A stretch of DNA of 9,382 nucleotides from CAYLJJ01 sp964384025 (GTDB taxonomy: Bacteria; Myxococcota_A; Bradymonadia; UBA7976; UBA1532): NCBI GenBank assembly GCA_964384025.1, contig CAYLJJ010000160.1, forward strand, positions 1 through 9,382, in the 5' to 3' direction. Position 1 is the first letter of the stretch. Each line of letters opens with the position of its first letter. Below, in pieces: positions 8,598 through 9,382 of the stretch. The position numbers and the translations under genes are program-made. The notes below the pieces were generated by a model. That model made no database searches and was not told the DNA's origin. It saw only the letters and a list, made by a program, of their open reading frames with translations.

Positions 8598-8649
8598 CTC
8601 TCTCGCCAAACTTTTTTCTGAGATACATCTCCCATGGCGGATAGGCACC
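8598..8649 (-). repeat. Dispersed repeat, copy A (inverted relative to copy B)
   Basis: The reverse complement of this stretch matches 9331-9382 at 40 of 52 positions by hand alignment without gaps. The core 8615-8649 matches 31 of 35, with a 15-base identical block ATCCGCCATGGGAGA. In this orientation CCTAT and ATGGG flank a CCGCC loop and can form a 5-bp hairpin with one G-T pair. It sits in a non-coding gap. The full ends of the element cannot be defined from two copies, one of them cut. Confidence 0.75.
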
Positions 8650-8860
8650 ATTTGTCTTACTTCTCGCCCTAATATTCCTATACCTCCGACAAAAAAGATT
8701 TGGATGAGCCAGAGCAGGCTGCATGCCGATGTAGCTAATTCCATCATAGCCCATCGACCATCTGGAATGTGCGGGAACAGGTGATACCTTATCCAACCCC
8801 CTCCATGCCTTTTCGAAGATGCTTGAACTTAGATGATGAACGTTGTAAGGAGGCTGGTTG

Positions 8861-8866
8861 AGGAGG
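8861..8866 (+). promoter_or_regulatory. Shine-Dalgarno of the hydrolase gene
   Basis: A perfect AGGAGG ends nine bases before the ATG at 8876. It fixes that codon as the start and agrees with the signal peptide that begins there. Confidence 0.85.
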
Positions 8867-8875
8867 TCACCCACC

Positions 8876-9382
8876 ATGCTACGTCTCATATGGTTGATGC
8901 TGTACATCACAGGCGCCGCGCACGCGGGTGAGGCCAAGAAGGCCAACCCACGCGCGGACTACATCCGAAGCCATTATACCAAGTATGAGCTACGCATCCC
9001 CATGCGCGACGGCGTGCGCCTGCACACCACAGTGTTTGCGCCCCGCGACGTGAGTCAGCCCTACCCCTTCCTAATGATCCGCACGCCCTACAGCTGTAAT
9101 CCCTATGGCTCAGACCGCTACCCCAAGCAGATCGGGCCCAGCGCCGCTCATGAGAGAGAGGGCTTCATCTTCGTCTGCCAGGACGTGCGGGGGCGGATGA
9201 TGTCCGAGGGCGACTTCGTTCATATGCGGCCGATCCAGGCAGATCGCGCGGGGGCCGTCGATGAAGCCACCGACGCTTATGACACCATCGCGTGGCTGCT
9301 GGAGCGCTGGCCCAATCACAACGGTAAGGGGGTGCCCATCCGCCATGGGAGAGGTAGGTCAGAAAGGGGCTTGGTGAAGGGG
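8876..9382 (+). CDS. Secreted CocE/NonD-type (S15-like) hydrolase, 5' part, disrupted or cut at right edge
   Basis: Start of an alpha/beta-hydrolase of the CocE/NonD family (acyl-peptidase S15-like; members hydrolyse amino-acid esters, cephalosporin side chains or X-Pro peptides). The first 17 residues (MLRLIWLMLYITGAAHA) form a signal peptide with a plausible AHA/GE cleavage site, so it acts outside the cytoplasm. Family signatures follow: YELRIPMRDGVRLHTTVFAP (about 37-56), IRTPYSCNPYG, GFIFVCQDVRGRMMSEGDF and YDTIAWLLERWPNHNGK (ending at base 9328). In relatives the next residues are VGxxGISYPGF with the nucleophile Ser. Here the frame instead reads GVPIRHGRGR, and the DNA matches a repeat from base 9331. 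The gene is therefore either interrupted or wrongly joined at the contig end. Only about a quarter of a typical 550-650-residue protein is present. It is codirectional with the upstream operon but separated by 322 bp and slightly richer in C-ending codons, so it is probably independent. Confidence 0.85.
   Translation, partial: MLRLIWLMLYITGAAHAGEAKKANPRADYIRSHYTKYELRIPMRDGVRLHTTVFAPRDVSQPYPFLMIRTPYSCNPYGSDRYPKQIGPSAAHEREGFIFVCQDVRGRMMSEGDFVHMRPIQADRAGAVDEATDAYDTIAWLLERWPNHNGKGVPIRHGRGRSERGLVKG
9331..9382 (+). repeat. Dispersed repeat, copy B, at the window edge
   Basis: An inverted partner of 8598-8649 with 31 of 35 core bases identical and a 15-base identical block. CCCAT and ATGGG around a CCGCC loop give a perfect 5-bp hairpin; where copy A has a T the stem keeps a G-T pair. 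It begins two bases after the last codon that matches the CocE family and runs off the edge. The peptide frame open in copy A has a TAG stop here, so the conserved unit is probably not protein-coding. Confidence 0.75.

Larger units (their letters stand above)
8554..8875. other. 322-bp intergenic region between operon and hydrolase gene
   Basis: No convincing gene. It is visibly less GC-rich than the flanking genes. It holds the terminator-like hairpin at its left end, one copy of a dispersed repeat (8598-8649) and the ribosome binding site of the next gene. A minus-strand open frame crosses it (8557-8946) but is rich in AGG/AGA codons not favoured by the neighbours and overlaps the signal peptide of the hydrolase. 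No clear sigma-70 promoter could be picked out, although the hydrolase gene must be transcribed from here or by read-through. Confidence 0.6.

Noticed and set aside
8823..8851. Possible sigma-70 promoter for the hydrolase (TTGAAC followed by TAAGGA)
   Set aside because: The -10 element is a poor match at the proper spacing and the region offers no second support.
8557..8946. Minus-strand 129-residue open frame across the intergenic gap
   Set aside because: It overlaps the well-supported start and signal peptide of the hydrolase, is rich in AGG/AGA codons, has no recognisable domain, and the homologous frame in the second repeat copy contains a stop. It is better explained by the repeat.
9110..9346. 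Minus-strand 78-residue frame opposite the hydrolase
   Set aside because: The + strand carries clear CocE family motifs across the same bases, so this is a shadow.

Overview
The window is a moderately GC-rich bacterial segment, gene-dense and almost entirely on the + strand. The YqiJ/YqiK-type gene pair, the very large DUF3686-type AAA+ protein and a secreted CocE-type hydrolase fit a Gram-negative proteobacterium or a Myxococcota/Bradymonadota-like lineage. That placement is an inference from gene content and codon style only. The odd length, a gene running off the left edge and a repeat at the right edge suggest a draft contig.

Layout. (1) About 1-584 is the 3' part of a two-helix membrane protein with a C-terminal OB-like (YqiJ/NfeD-type) region. 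A tandem four-residue Ala/Glu/Gly repeat at its left end runs in frame off the edge, so the true start is outside the window. (2) 619-2931 is a long flotillin (YqiK-type SPFH protein) with an N-terminal membrane anchor, an unusually long Ala/Glu/Lys coiled coil and an added C-terminal segment. (3) 2998-8553 is one 1851-residue protein: a DUF3686-type N-terminal half, long helical regions, a single AAA+ module (P-loop near residues 1282-1290) and a coiled-coil tail. These three genes are co-directional with gaps of 34 and 66 bp and probably form one operon. (4) 8554-8875 is a 322-bp intergenic stretch, less GC-rich than its surroundings, holding a weak terminator-like hairpin and one copy of a short dispersed repeat. 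(5) 8876 to the edge is the 5' part of a secreted CocE/NonD (X-Pro dipeptidyl-peptidase S15-like) hydrolase.

Working together. NfeD/YqiJ-type OB proteins are known membrane partners of flotillins, which build scaffolds of ordered membrane. Having the giant AAA+ ATPase in the same probable operon suggests an ATP-driven machine acting on, or recruited to, a flotillin scaffold, for example in envelope stress or membrane-protein quality control. That role is inferred; the label 'DNA repair ATPase' often given to this family is not supported by anything visible here.

The most unexpected signal is at the right end. Bases 9331-9382 are an inverted, about 77% identical copy of 8598-8649. They begin exactly where the hydrolase stops matching its family, just before the expected catalytic serine motif. 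This points to a repeat inserted in, or an assembly join at, the hydrolase gene.
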